Notes: generated by a model from the letters alone, not told the origin. A DNA stretch of 8,079 nt from an uncultured Flammeovirgaceae bacterium (GCA_937138955.1 CAKZPJ010000408.1:1-8079), one strand, 5' to 3'; positions 1 through 6,160 are shown, counted from the first letter of the stretch. Numbers and translations: made by a program.

Positions 1-1
1 G

Positions 2-433
2 TTAGACAAGTCAGTAGCTTCTTTCGCTCAATCATTGAATCGATTGTCTGATAGTGATACTACGGTTCAGAAAGTACTCGCGCAGATTGAAGAAGCGGAT
101 GACCCGAGTTACAATAAACTTCAGCAGCAGTCAGAAAAAGTGCGGGAGAAAATCAAATCGCTTAACGATGCTGCTAAGGGGAAACGACCTGACAAGCAAG
201 TAGGAGCTTGGCAATCGTTTGAAACTACGGCTTACTCTAAAGTGTCGGATGCCCGTCAGGCATTACAAGCTCGCTTATACATGCCTTCATCGCAAGATAA
301 AATGTTAGTGCAGCAGGCCGAACAACTAGTAAATGATTTTCAGCAGAAAGTGAAAGCGTTTTATACCGAAGATTGGCTCAACTACCGCCAAGCAGTTGAG
401 CAAGCATCGCTGGGTTTCCCTTCGGAAGAATGA
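2..433 (+). CDS. C-terminal end of a probable VPS10/sortilin-like BNR-repeat protein (5' cut by window edge)
   Basis: The frame is open from base 2 to the TGA at 431-433 (143 residues), so this is the tail of a longer gene that begins outside the window; the internal TTG at 35 is not a convincing start. The visible part is charged, Gln/Lys/Glu-rich and almost certainly helical or coiled-coil, with no membrane segment. Its end, ARLYMPSSQDK followed by a heptad-like helix and then FYTEDWLNYRQAVEQA, resembles the helical C-terminus of large Bacteroidota proteins with sortilin/VPS10-type BNR beta-propellers, often annotated as glycosyl hydrolases or photosystem II stability factor-like proteins. 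The propeller itself is not in the window, so this is recognition from the tail only. All six Arg codons are CGN, in contrast to the next gene, which starts 22 bp downstream of the stop. Confidence 0.55.
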   Translation, partial: LDKSVASFAQSLNRLSDSDTTVQKVLAQIEEADDPSYNKLQQQSEKVREKIKSLNDAAKGKRPDKQVGAWQSFETTAYSKVSDARQALQARLYMPSSQDKMLVQQAEQLVNDFQQKVKAFYTEDWLNYRQAVEQASLGFPSEE

Positions 434-455
434 ATGATGAAAAGCGTTAGAAATA

Positions 456-1220
456 ATGAAACCAAGAATTTCATACACAATATGGTTTAGCCAAAGAAAT
501 GGCAGCAGTCTGCTTTGTGAAGCATTAGCCTCAACCGGTATAGCCGGAAAACCAGGCGAGCACTTTCTTATGCCAACTAACACTTCTTGGTTTGATTTTT
601 ATCAAGCCAGAAACTATGAGGAATTACAGCAAAATCTTTGGCAAGTAGGAATGACCGCTAATGGGGTTTTCGGAATAAAAGTGCAAGCTCCCAAAAAAAT
701 TAATGACCCAAGAATTGATGAACTGGCAAAATTTCCAGGTATTAGTAAATCTCAGCCTACCAACTATGAAGTTTGGGGAAACGCATTTCCCAACGGGAAG
801 CACATCTTTTTAACAAGAAGAAATAAAGTAAGGCAAGCTGTATCTTGGTGGAAAGCAATTGTTACTGATGAGTGGCATCGAGAAAGTGGAAAAGCATGCA
901 CTTACCCAGTAGCTAATATAAAAGGGCGTTATGATTTCAATGCAATAAGGCATTTGCTCCTAGAAGCTAATTTTATAGAAAATCGGACCCAGGATTTCTT
1001 GAACGAGGGAAAAATTGCTCCACTAACGATTGTGTACAAAGACTTCAATAAAGAGTACGAAGAAACTGTACGAAGAATTGTTGATTTTCTAGGGATCGCT
1101 GAAACATCGTATTTGATCGAGAAGCCATACTATGAACAATTAGCTGATAAAGTATCAGTCGAATGGACTGAAAGGTTTAGAGTTGAAATGCAACAAGATT
1201 GGGAAAAGAAAATCTGGTAG
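456..1220 (+). CDS. Stf0-family sulfotransferase
   Basis: This 254-residue protein fits the Stf0 (trehalose 2-sulfotransferase-like) family, which transfers sulfate from PAPS to a carbohydrate or other hydroxyl acceptor. The PAPS 5'-phosphosulfate loop is visible as FSQRNGSSLLCEAL (residues 11-24), followed by TGIAGKPGEHF; Glu35 is placed like the glutamate proposed as catalytic base in mycobacterial Stf0. The 3'-phosphate-binding part is HIFLTRRNKVRQAVSWWKA (116-134), and the C-terminal TIVYKDFNKEYEETVRRIVDFLGI pattern is also typical. No signal peptide or membrane segment is seen, so it is probably cytoplasmic. The acceptor cannot be read from sequence, and no PAPS-synthesis gene is nearby. 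Eleven of its 15 Arg codons are AGA/AGG, versus 3 of 20 in the downstream symporter and 0 of 6 in the upstream fragment, which suggests acquisition by transfer. The ATG at 456 gives a full-length family N-terminus and has no clear Shine-Dalgarno. Confidence 0.85.
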   Translation: MKPRISYTIWFSQRNGSSLLCEALASTGIAGKPGEHFLMPTNTSWFDFYQARNYEELQQNLWQVGMTANGVFGIKVQAPKKINDPRIDELAKFPGISKSQPTNYEVWGNAFPNGKHIFLTRRNKVRQAVSWWKAIVTDEWHRESGKACTYPVANIKGRYDFNAIRHLLLEANFIENRTQDFLNEGKIAPLTIVYKDFNKEYEETVRRIVDFLGIAETSYLIEKPYYEQLADKVSVEWTERFRVEMQQDWEKKIW

Positions 1221-1247
1221 ATACTGCATATCTTGCCAAGCACTTCA

Positions 1248-1265
1248 AGTAGCGAGGCTATTTTT
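1248..1265 (+). terminator. Small terminator-like hairpin after the sulfotransferase
   Basis: AGTAGC (1248-1253), loop GAG and GCTATT (1257-1262) can form a 6-bp stem in RNA that includes one G-U pair, with a T5 run at 1261-1265. It lies 28 bp after the sulfotransferase stop codon, where an intrinsic terminator would be expected. The stem is short and only moderately GC, and its last pairs use part of the T-run, so it would be weak. Confidence 0.35.
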
Positions 1266-1272
1266 CCAAGAA

Positions 1273-1284
1273 TTAGAAATCTAA
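1273..1284. promoter_or_regulatory. 12-bp palindrome TTAGA-AA-TCTAA upstream of the symporter gene
   Basis: A perfect inverted repeat, TTAGA/TCTAA with a 2-bp centre, lies about 90 bp before the symporter start. Its size and position would suit a dimeric regulator operator, but AT-rich palindromes of this length also occur by chance. No partner regulator gene is in the window. Confidence 0.2.
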
Positions 1285-1305
1285 CCCGTATATTGCCCGC
1301 AAAAT

Positions 1306-1341
1306 AGACGCTGTCAAAAAAGTAGACAGAATATAACGTCT
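1306..1341 (+). promoter_or_regulatory. Bulged inverted repeat in the leader of the symporter gene
   Basis: AGACG-CTGTC (1306-1315) pairs with GACAG (1325-1329) and CGTCT (1337-1341). This gives a 5+5 bp stem with a 9-nt A-rich loop (AAAAAAGTA) and a 7-nt 3'-side bulge (AATATAA). It ends 30 bp before the symporter ATG. It could be an RNA leader element or an operator for the transporter; the sequence does not say which. It lacks a following T-run, so it is not a terminator. Confidence 0.3.
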
Positions 1342-1371
1342 GATTCTAACCAAATCTGAAAAGACTACTAC

Positions 1372-3141
1372 ATGCAACTTGCTACCCTTGATTGGCTCAT
1401 TGTCGGTGCCTACTTCCTATTTGTCTTAATTGTTGGACTAGTCGTATCCCGAAAAGCTGGCGATAATGTATCCGAATTTTTTCTATCGGGTCGTAATATG
1501 CCCTGGTGGTTGCTGGGGGTTTCAATGGTGGCGACTACCTTTTCGGCTGATACTCCTAATTTAGTTACTGGTTTGGTCCGCGTAGATGGCGTAGCGGGCA
1601 ACTGGGCTTGGTGGGCTTTCTTACTCACTGGAATGCTCACGGTGTTTGTTTTTGCTAAACTATGGCGGCGTTCCATGGTGCTGACGGATGTTGAGTTCTA
1701 CGAATTGCGCTACAGCGGGAAAGCTGCTGCTTTTCTTCGGGGTTTCCGAGCGTTATATTTAGGTTTAGTGTTCAACGTAGTAGTAATGGGAGCGGTATCG
1801 TTGGCAGCGATTAAATTTGGCGAGATTGTGCTCGGTCTTCCTGGTTGGCTTACACTGCTTATTGCAGGTTCAATTACCTTGGCTTACAGCACTTTTGGAG
1901 GATTAAAGGCGGTGGTTATTACCGATTTTGTTCAGTTTATATTAGCCATGATTGGCTCTATTTGGGCCTGTATTTATTTAGTTAACCACGAGCAGGTGGG
2001 CGGTCTTACTAAGCTATTATCCGATGAAAGAGTGCTGGAAAAAACTCAATTACTACCCGATTTTTCGGATCCATCGGTATGGGTGCCGATACTGTTAGTT
2101 CCCTTAGCGGTACAATGGTGGGCTTCCTATTATCCTGGTGCAGAACCCGGCGGTGGCGGTTATATTGCTCAAAGAATGTTTTCTGCTAAAGATGAGCGCA
2201 ATGCTATTGGGGCTACTTTATTTTTCAACATTGCACATTATGCATTACGACCTTGGCCCTGGATTTTGATTGCGTTAGCCTCCATCGTCGTATTCCCGGA
2301 GCTAACCGATATTCAGCGCGTATTTCCAACTCTTTCTGCCGATAAACTAGGTGATGATGTGGCTTATCCGGCCATGCTTACCTTGCTACCTGTAGGATTG
2401 TTGGGACTAGTAGCCGCCTCACTTATTGCGGCGTTTATGTCGACCATTTCTACCCAGTTAAACCTGGGTGCCTCGTATCTGGTCAATGATTTTTATCAGC
2501 GTTTTATTAATCCTAACGCTACACAAGGGCAATTAATTTGGGCTGCTCGTTTAGTCACGGTGTTTTCGGCTTTTCTCGGACTAGGGTTGGGATTACTTCT
2601 TACAGATGCCAGTCAGGCGTTTGATCTACTATTGCTTTTGGGCGCTGGAACAGGACTGATTTATATCTTGCGTTGGTTCTGGTGGCGAATTAATGCTATG
2701 ACTGAAATCATAGCCATGATTGCTTCGCTAATTATCGCAAGCTTTTTTACCTTTGCTGATCACGGTCTTGAAAGCTGGCAAACCATTGTCGTCGGATCAG
2801 TACTTACGACTATTATCTGGATAGCATCGGCTTTCTTGACGCGCCCTACCGATGACGAGACACTCGTTAACTTCTCCCAAAAGATCAAGCCTGGTGGCAA
2901 GGGATGGAATGCCGTTGTAGAGAAGGCAAAAGTACAGGGAGTAGCTTTAGAAAAAGAACCTGGTCAGTTACCCTTGGAGCTACTTTGCGTACTAATTGGG
3001 AGTATCACTGTATACACTGCGCTGTTTAGTACGGGCAACTGGATTTATGGTAATGTTGGTTTAGCCAGTATTTTCACGGTAGTTGCAGTTGCCGGTGGAA
3101 CCTTTCTCTTTTGGGCTTGGAAGCGATTGAGAACGGAATGA
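1372..3141 (+). CDS. Sodium:solute symporter (SSS family) transporter
   Basis: A 589-residue, strongly hydrophobic inner-membrane protein of the SSS family, which couples Na+ influx to uptake of sugars, organic acids, amino acids or similar solutes. The N-terminal helix (residues 7-26) is followed by FFLSGRNMPWWLLGVSMVAT, the typical SSS stretch into TM2. FGGLKAVVITDFVQF (175-189) is the family signature in the middle of the fold. FMSTISTQLNLGASYLVNDFY (355-375) corresponds to the helix that carries the Na2 sodium-site serine/threonines. A glycine-rich loop, YPGAEPGGGGYIAQR (254-268), resembles a subgroup common in Bacteroidota. There are extra C-terminal helices (about 537-582) after a hydrophilic loop at 491-530. 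The substrate cannot be assigned, and no catabolic genes adjoin it. It is preceded by its own 151-bp intergenic region, so it is probably transcribed separately from the sulfotransferase. Confidence 0.92.
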   Translation: MQLATLDWLIVGAYFLFVLIVGLVVSRKAGDNVSEFFLSGRNMPWWLLGVSMVATTFSADTPNLVTGLVRVDGVAGNWAWWAFLLTGMLTVFVFAKLWRRSMVLTDVEFYELRYSGKAAAFLRGFRALYLGLVFNVVVMGAVSLAAIKFGEIVLGLPGWLTLLIAGSITLAYSTFGGLKAVVITDFVQFILAMIGSIWACIYLVNHEQVGGLTKLLSDERVLEKTQLLPDFSDPSVWVPILLVPLAVQWWASYYPGAEPGGGGYIAQRMFSAKDERNAIGATLFFNIAHYALRPWPWILIALASIVVFPELTDIQRVFPTLSADKLGDDVAYPAMLTLLPVGLLGLVAASLIAAFMSTISTQLNLGASYLVNDFYQRFINPNATQGQLIWAARLVTVFSAFLGLGLGLLLTDASQAFDLLLLLGAGTGLIYILRWFWWRINAMTEIIAMIASLIIASFFTFADHGLESWQTIVVGSVLTTIIWIASAFLTRPTDDETLVNFSQKIKPGGKGWNAVVEKAKVQGVALEKEPGQLPLELLCVLIGSITVYTALFSTGNWIYGNVGLASIFTVVAVAGGTFLFWAWKRLRTE

Positions 3142-3146
3142 TGGAC

Positions 3147-3171
3147 GGGGGGTTGGGAGCGAAGGGCTGGG
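3147..3171 (+). other. G-quadruplex motif just after the symporter stop codon
   Basis: The + strand has G6 (3147-3152), loop TT, G3 (3155-3157), loop AGCGAA, G3 (3164-3166), loop CT, G3 (3169-3171). This fits the standard four-tract pattern with loops of 1-7 nt. It begins 5 bp after the symporter stop and lies about 60 bp before the thioesterase start, in a transcript-sense orientation. The G-richness is unlike the surrounding DNA. Folding is a prediction only. Confidence 0.55.
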
Positions 3172-3208
3172 TGGATCGGAGGCTAGAATTTAACATTGAA
3201 AGTAATAC

Positions 3209-3236
3209 GTGACCAGTGACGAAGGACTAATGACTA
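3209..3236 (+). repeat. Degenerate 7-bp tandem repeat overlapping the thioesterase start
   Basis: Four consecutive heptamers can be read: GTGACCA, GTGACGA, AGGACTA, ATGACTA. They share a core GAC at positions 3-5 and a terminal A. The fourth unit supplies the preferred ATG (3230), the third supplies AAGGA (3222-3226) in a Shine-Dalgarno-like position, and the first supplies an in-frame alternative GTG (3209). Because the unit is not a multiple of three, gain or loss of one unit would change which upstream starts are in frame. Confidence 0.5.
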
Positions 3237-3766
3237 AAAAGAAAAAAACCGCCCAAGAATCTTTCACCACTATGACCGAAATGGTCTTTCCAAATGATAC
3301 GAACGGGTTAAATGGTTTGATGGGAGGTAGGCTGTTGTATTGGATGGATATTGTGGCGGCAATAGCTGCGCAGAAGCATGCCAGTAGCTACGTAGTGACG
3401 GCCTCGGTAGATAATGTATCGTTCTCTCATCCGATTAAAATTGGTAACGTCGTTACGTTGAAGGCAAAAGTTACCCGGGCTTTTAATACTTCAATGGAGG
3501 TACATATTGAAGTTCAGGCCGAAGATGTACCAAGTGGTCAGGTAGTTGAGAGCCATCGTGCGTTTTTTACGATGGTGGCGGTAAATCTTCGGGGGCAGAA
3601 AACAAAAGTGGCAGAACTAGTGCCTGAGTCGGAAGATCAGCAGCAGCTGTTTGCCGGAGCCCTGCGTCGGCGTCAACTACGACTGGTGTTAGCTGGACGG
3701 ATGAAGCCGGATGAAGCGAATGAATTACGTTCAATATTTGATATTTCAGACCCTAGTAAAGAATAA
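3230..3766 (+). CDS. Hotdog-fold acyl-CoA thioesterase (YciA/ACOT-like)
   Basis: With the ATG at 3230 this is a 178-residue single-hotdog protein predicted to hydrolyse acyl-CoA thioesters to free acid and CoA in the cytoplasm. The hallmark is VFPNDTNGLNGLMGGRLLYWMD (residues 19-40), matching the ACOT/YciA pattern PNDTN..G..FGG..L.WMD; Asp40 is the likely active-site acid. It continues with the expected second half, SVDNVSFSHPIKIGNVVTLKAKV (59-81). A charged C-terminal extension (about 144-178) follows the core. A GTG at 3209 would add seven residues (MTSDEGL); I prefer the ATG because the lysine-rich MTKKKK start is followed directly by the conserved core and AAGGA lies just upstream, although at a short spacing. 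It is the first of a tight cluster: the next gene begins 11 bp after its stop. Confidence 0.88.
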   Translation: MTKKKKTAQESFTTMTEMVFPNDTNGLNGLMGGRLLYWMDIVAAIAAQKHASSYVVTASVDNVSFSHPIKIGNVVTLKAKVTRAFNTSMEVHIEVQAEDVPSGQVVESHRAFFTMVAVNLRGQKTKVAELVPESEDQQQLFAGALRRRQLRLVLAGRMKPDEANELRSIFDISDPSKE

Positions 3767-3777
3767 CTAATACGCCA

Positions 3778-4248
3778 ATGCTTGAATCTAACGTGGATTT
3801 TCTGCCATTTTTCTTTCAGGAACCGGTTTACGTGGTAGGCGAAACCCAAGAAGAAACAACATACCAACCGTTAGGAGGAAATCGCTGTAAAATTCTTTTA
3901 CTTGTTGAAGAGCCAGAAATAATTCATGTGTCTGATTCTGGCAAAGAATTGTTAGAGAAAATTTTGCTGGCTCTAAAGCTTTCGTTTGAAGATGTTTGCT
4001 TGGTAAACGTTAGTCAGTGCAAAGCACCCGACCAATTGGCGAGTAAATTAGATTTTAAAACGTGTTTATCCTTTGGGATGCCGCCCGAAGCTTGGCAGTT
4101 TAGCAACTTTTCGAGAAAGTATGAGGTTATAAAGGACGAATCGGAACGAGCGTTCTTATGGGCTGATCCATTGTCAGAGATTGCGACTGATGTTGAAAAG
4201 AAGAAATCACTCTGGCTCAGTTTGAAAACGCTATTCCCAACCGAATAG
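3778..4248 (+). CDS. Unrecognised small alpha/beta protein (156 aa)
   Basis: I do not recognise this protein with confidence. It is 156 residues, cytoplasmic in character, with no signal peptide or membrane helix. The pattern is a strand-like KILLLVEEPEI (38-48), a long helix DSGKELLEKILLALKLSF (53-70), another strand DVCLVNVSQC, then a third strand near LSFGM and a C-terminal KKKSLWLSLKTLF helix. This alternation suggests a small Rossmann-like fold and reminds me of Bacteroidota proteins compared with DNA polymerase III psi subunit (HolD) or uracil-DNA-glycosylase-like folds; that is a weak inference. Its position between a thioesterase (11 bp gap) and an NlpC/P60 peptidase (4 bp gap), same strand, strongly supports that it is a real translated gene in an operon. 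Confidence 0.75.
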   Translation: MLESNVDFLPFFFQEPVYVVGETQEETTYQPLGGNRCKILLLVEEPEIIHVSDSGKELLEKILLALKLSFEDVCLVNVSQCKAPDQLASKLDFKTCLSFGMPPEAWQFSNFSRKYEVIKDESERAFLWADPLSEIATDVEKKKSLWLSLKTLFPTE

Positions 4249-4252
4249 CTCA

Positions 4253-4810
4253 ATGACCAAATTTAAGCAGGCACTACACTTTTACTTTGTTCAGGATGCA
4301 AAGCTGGGCGAACGCTGGTTGCTCGTATTGGGAGTACTATCAGCAATGGCATTTCGGCAGTATTCCGAACCTGTTGTTCAGAATACGAATTCTTCCATAG
4401 AAGAAGCCTCATTCATTCCGCGAACACTGACTAAAAATGATAGCCTACTGCTAATTGCCGAAGCTCAAGTTGGAGTACCCTATCAGTACGCGGGTAAGAC
4501 TCCCCAGGGGTTTGACTGCTCAGGGTTTACCCGCTACGTTTTTAATCAGTTAGATGTCTCACTGGGTGCTTCATCTTACCAACAGTTCCGAGAAGGGGTA
4601 TCCGTAGCAACGGAAGATGCGTTGCCCGGTGATCTTATTTTTTTTCGAGGTAGTGATAAAATCAGCCATGTAGGAATAATTACCCGCCGAGAAGTGCAGG
4701 CGACCTACTTTATTCATGCCTCTTCAAGTCGAGGAGTCGTGGTGGATCAGCTTGAAACAGAATATTTCATATCTCGCTTAGCGGGAATACGGCGTGTCAT
4801 CTCATCCTAA
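4253..4810 (+). CDS. NlpC/P60-family cell-wall peptidase (C40)
   Basis: This 185-residue protein has an NlpC/P60 papain-like domain at about residues 62-182, a fold that cleaves peptide bonds in peptidoglycan stems, often gamma-D-Glu-diamino-acid links. The catalytic set is visible: Cys89 in GFDCSGF, His139 in ISHVGII, and His155 in YFIHASSSRGVV as the third polar residue. The ALPGDLIFF stretch before the histidine is also typical. A short hydrophobic segment, WLLVLGVLSAMAF (22-34), near the N-terminus should act as a membrane anchor or signal and would place the domain outside the cytoplasm; there is no lipobox. No SH3 or LysM binding domain is present, so it is a minimal member. It starts 4 bp after the preceding stop and is probably translationally coupled. 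Confidence 0.88.
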   Translation: MTKFKQALHFYFVQDAKLGERWLLVLGVLSAMAFRQYSEPVVQNTNSSIEEASFIPRTLTKNDSLLLIAEAQVGVPYQYAGKTPQGFDCSGFTRYVFNQLDVSLGASSYQQFREGVSVATEDALPGDLIFFRGSDKISHVGIITRREVQATYFIHASSSRGVVVDQLETEYFISRLAGIRRVISS

Positions 4811-4931
4811 TTTGCCCTCCAGATCATTTTCTTTTAATAAGGTTTAGGTAATTCCTTACTTGAAGGTGGCTAAGTTGAACTTGGGTTCAGTTTTTGTCAT
4901 CAGAGGCTTGGATATAGATTCAAGCAGGCAT

Positions 4932-5912
4932 ATGAATATCGTTCAAGAAAATGAGACCAACTACTCAGCAAGTGTTGTCTCGATAGAAGAAACGGAGGAT
5001 CAGCAGCAACGCTGGTTGGAGAATCGGCGGAAGCTGGAAAACATTCACTTTAGCAAATTTAGTGAGAAACAGCTACGTCAAGGAAAAACTTCCCGCATTG
5101 ATTATATTCTGCCCTACTTTATTTTTGGATTAAAAGCGAGCTTTATGTACCAGCAAGGTTTACAAAATGCTCGTAGTATTGTTATTCGTGAACATGAACT
5201 TTATTTCGAGGATTTGCCGAAAGCTTTTGATGGTTACCAGATAGTTCACTTAACCGACCTTCACCTCGATAGCTTACCAGGAATTGAAGATACAATTTGT
5301 GAATATCTAGATATTCTTCGGTTTGACGTTGCCGTTTTCACGGGTGACTACCGATGGCACGCCTATGGTGAGTACCAAGATAATGTGCTCAACCCACTTT
5401 ACCGAATTTTTCGAATGGCGCAGGCAACCGACGGAGTGTTTGTCACCTTGGGTAATCATGATACTCATCACATTTTTCGTCATTTAGCAGAAATGCCAGT
5501 ACAGATTCTTAACAATCAGCGGGTTCAGATTAAAAGAAACCGCGATATAATTACTTTAGTAGGCACTGATGATCCTCACAATTATCTGACTAACGATGCG
5601 GTTCATGCTCTCCAGCAAGCCGAAGGTGAATTTAAAATTGCATTAGTCCACTCTCCTGAATTGTATCAGGAAGCCGCACAGGCTGGTTTTCAATTCTATA
5701 TTTGCGGCCACACTCACGCCGGACAAGTTTGCTTACCCAACGGCTCACCAATTATCTACAACGTTTCTCAAGGAAAGCACCTAGCAAATGGGCTTTGGAA
5801 TCATAATGGCATGACTGGCTATACCAGCCCCGGCTGCGGAGTTTCCGGTGCACCAGTGCGCTTCTTCAGTCGCGGTGAAATCACCCGCTTTACTTTACGG
5901 CGTAAAAATTAG
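4932..5912 (+). CDS. Calcineurin-like metallophosphoesterase (YkuE/YaeI type)
   Basis: Read from the ATG at 4932, this is a 326-residue metallophosphoesterase with all the metal-binding motifs in order: TDLHLD (residues 108-113), TGDYR (137-141), LGNHD (173-177), VHSPE (239-243) and CGHTHAGQ (258-265). This arrangement, ending in GHTHxGQ, is that of the YkuE/YaeI group, which includes membrane-associated enzymes acting on phosphoesters such as UDP-diacylglucosamine or other lipid precursors; the substrate here is unknown. A modest hydrophobic stretch, YILPYFIFGLKASFMY (58-73), could hold it at the inner membrane. A TTG at 4860 would add 24 residues (350 total), but that stretch has no conserved features, so I prefer the ATG. 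The gap to the NlpC/P60 stop is 121 bp (49 to the TTG), with no obvious terminator, so it could belong to the same transcript. Confidence 0.87.
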   Translation: MNIVQENETNYSASVVSIEETEDQQQRWLENRRKLENIHFSKFSEKQLRQGKTSRIDYILPYFIFGLKASFMYQQGLQNARSIVIREHELYFEDLPKAFDGYQIVHLTDLHLDSLPGIEDTICEYLDILRFDVAVFTGDYRWHAYGEYQDNVLNPLYRIFRMAQATDGVFVTLGNHDTHHIFRHLAEMPVQILNNQRVQIKRNRDIITLVGTDDPHNYLTNDAVHALQQAEGEFKIALVHSPELYQEAAQAGFQFYICGHTHAGQVCLPNGSPIIYNVSQGKHLANGLWNHNGMTGYTSPGCGVSGAPVRFFSRGEITRFTLRRKN

Positions 5913-5930
5913 TTCTTTAAAAAAGAAATG

Positions 5931-5974
5931 GATGATGGAATGATAGAACACAATTCTCTCATTCATTTCTCATC
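5931..5974. repeat. Imperfect inverted repeat after the metallophosphoesterase gene
   Basis: GATGA (5931-5935) and GAATGA (5938-5943) are complementary to TCATC (5970-5974) and TCATTC (5959-5964). This gives an 11-bp stem interrupted by a 2/5-nt internal loop, with a 15-nt apical loop. It starts 19 bp past the stop codon. It could be a 3'-end hairpin for the upstream transcript, but it is AT-rich and has no T-run. Confidence 0.35.
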
Positions 5975-6070
5975 AATCACAATTCTCTAGTCATCACCCC
6001 TAACGCCATGCTCCCAGCACATTACTAATTGTTTCCATCTTCCAACCTTTTCACAACTCTCATTTCTCAT
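5949..6070. repeat. Dispersed 11-bp direct repeats in a low-complexity pyrimidine-rich stretch
   Basis: CACAATTCTCT occurs at 5949-5959 and again at 5978-5988. TCATTTCTCAT occurs at 5963-5973 and again at 6060-6070. A related word, CACAACTCTCATTTCTCAT (6052-6070), looks like a shortened copy of 5949-5973. On the minus strand these read as ATGAGAAATGA-type words. This looks like a decayed short-repeat family rather than an insertion sequence; there are no terminal inverted repeats or transposase. Confidence 0.5.
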
Positions 6071-6097
6071 TTTCTCTGAACCACTCAGCTACTTTTT

Positions 6098-6145
6098 GAG
6101 TTGCTATTTTGAAAGCCAAAAGTTCTGCTGAGAAGTTAGCAATTC
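6098..6145 (+). promoter_or_regulatory. Candidate structured element upstream of gcvP
   Basis: GAGTTGCTA (6098-6106) can pair with TAGCAATTC (6137-6145) over nine positions with one G-U pair. Inside it are two small hairpins: TTTTG/CAAAA (6107-6111 with 6117-6121) and TTCT/AGAA (6123-6126 with 6131-6134). Together they form a compact three-way junction. ACTCA (6083-6087) can pair with TGAGT (6097-6101) instead, which would compete with the outer stem. It does not match the glycine riboswitch pattern. If the TATATTTG at 6161 is the promoter, this element is upstream of transcription and would be a DNA site rather than RNA. Confidence 0.25.
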
Positions 6146-6160
6146 TGAAATTTTCGCTTG

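Noticed and set aside
326..583. Minus-strand open frame spanning the end of the first gene and the start of the sulfotransferase
   Set aside because: It overlaps two well-supported genes on the opposite strand and shows no recognisable motif.
1410..1676. Minus-strand open frame within the symporter gene
   Set aside because: It is antisense to a conserved membrane-protein region; its composition is what the reverse of hydrophobic codons gives.
3673..3867. Minus-strand open frame across the thioesterase/unknown-gene junction
   Set aside because: It is opposite to two tightly spaced genes and has no conserved feature.
4014..4253. Minus-strand open frame antisense to the small unknown protein
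   Set aside because: The + strand gene has operon spacing on both sides, while the antisense frame has no supporting signal.
4860..4931. TTG-initiated N-terminal extension of the metallophosphoesterase
   Set aside because: The extra 24 residues show no conserved or signal-peptide character, and an ATG is available at 4932; the extension remains possible but less likely.
5913..5927. Hairpin TTCTTT-AAA-AAAGAA as an intrinsic terminator
   Set aside because: The stem is only 6 bp with a single G-C pair, has a 3-nt loop and no downstream T-run.
5926..6070. CRISPR array or insertion sequence remnant
   Set aside because: The repeats are only 11 bp and irregularly spaced, with no spacer pattern, terminal inverted repeats or transposase fragment.
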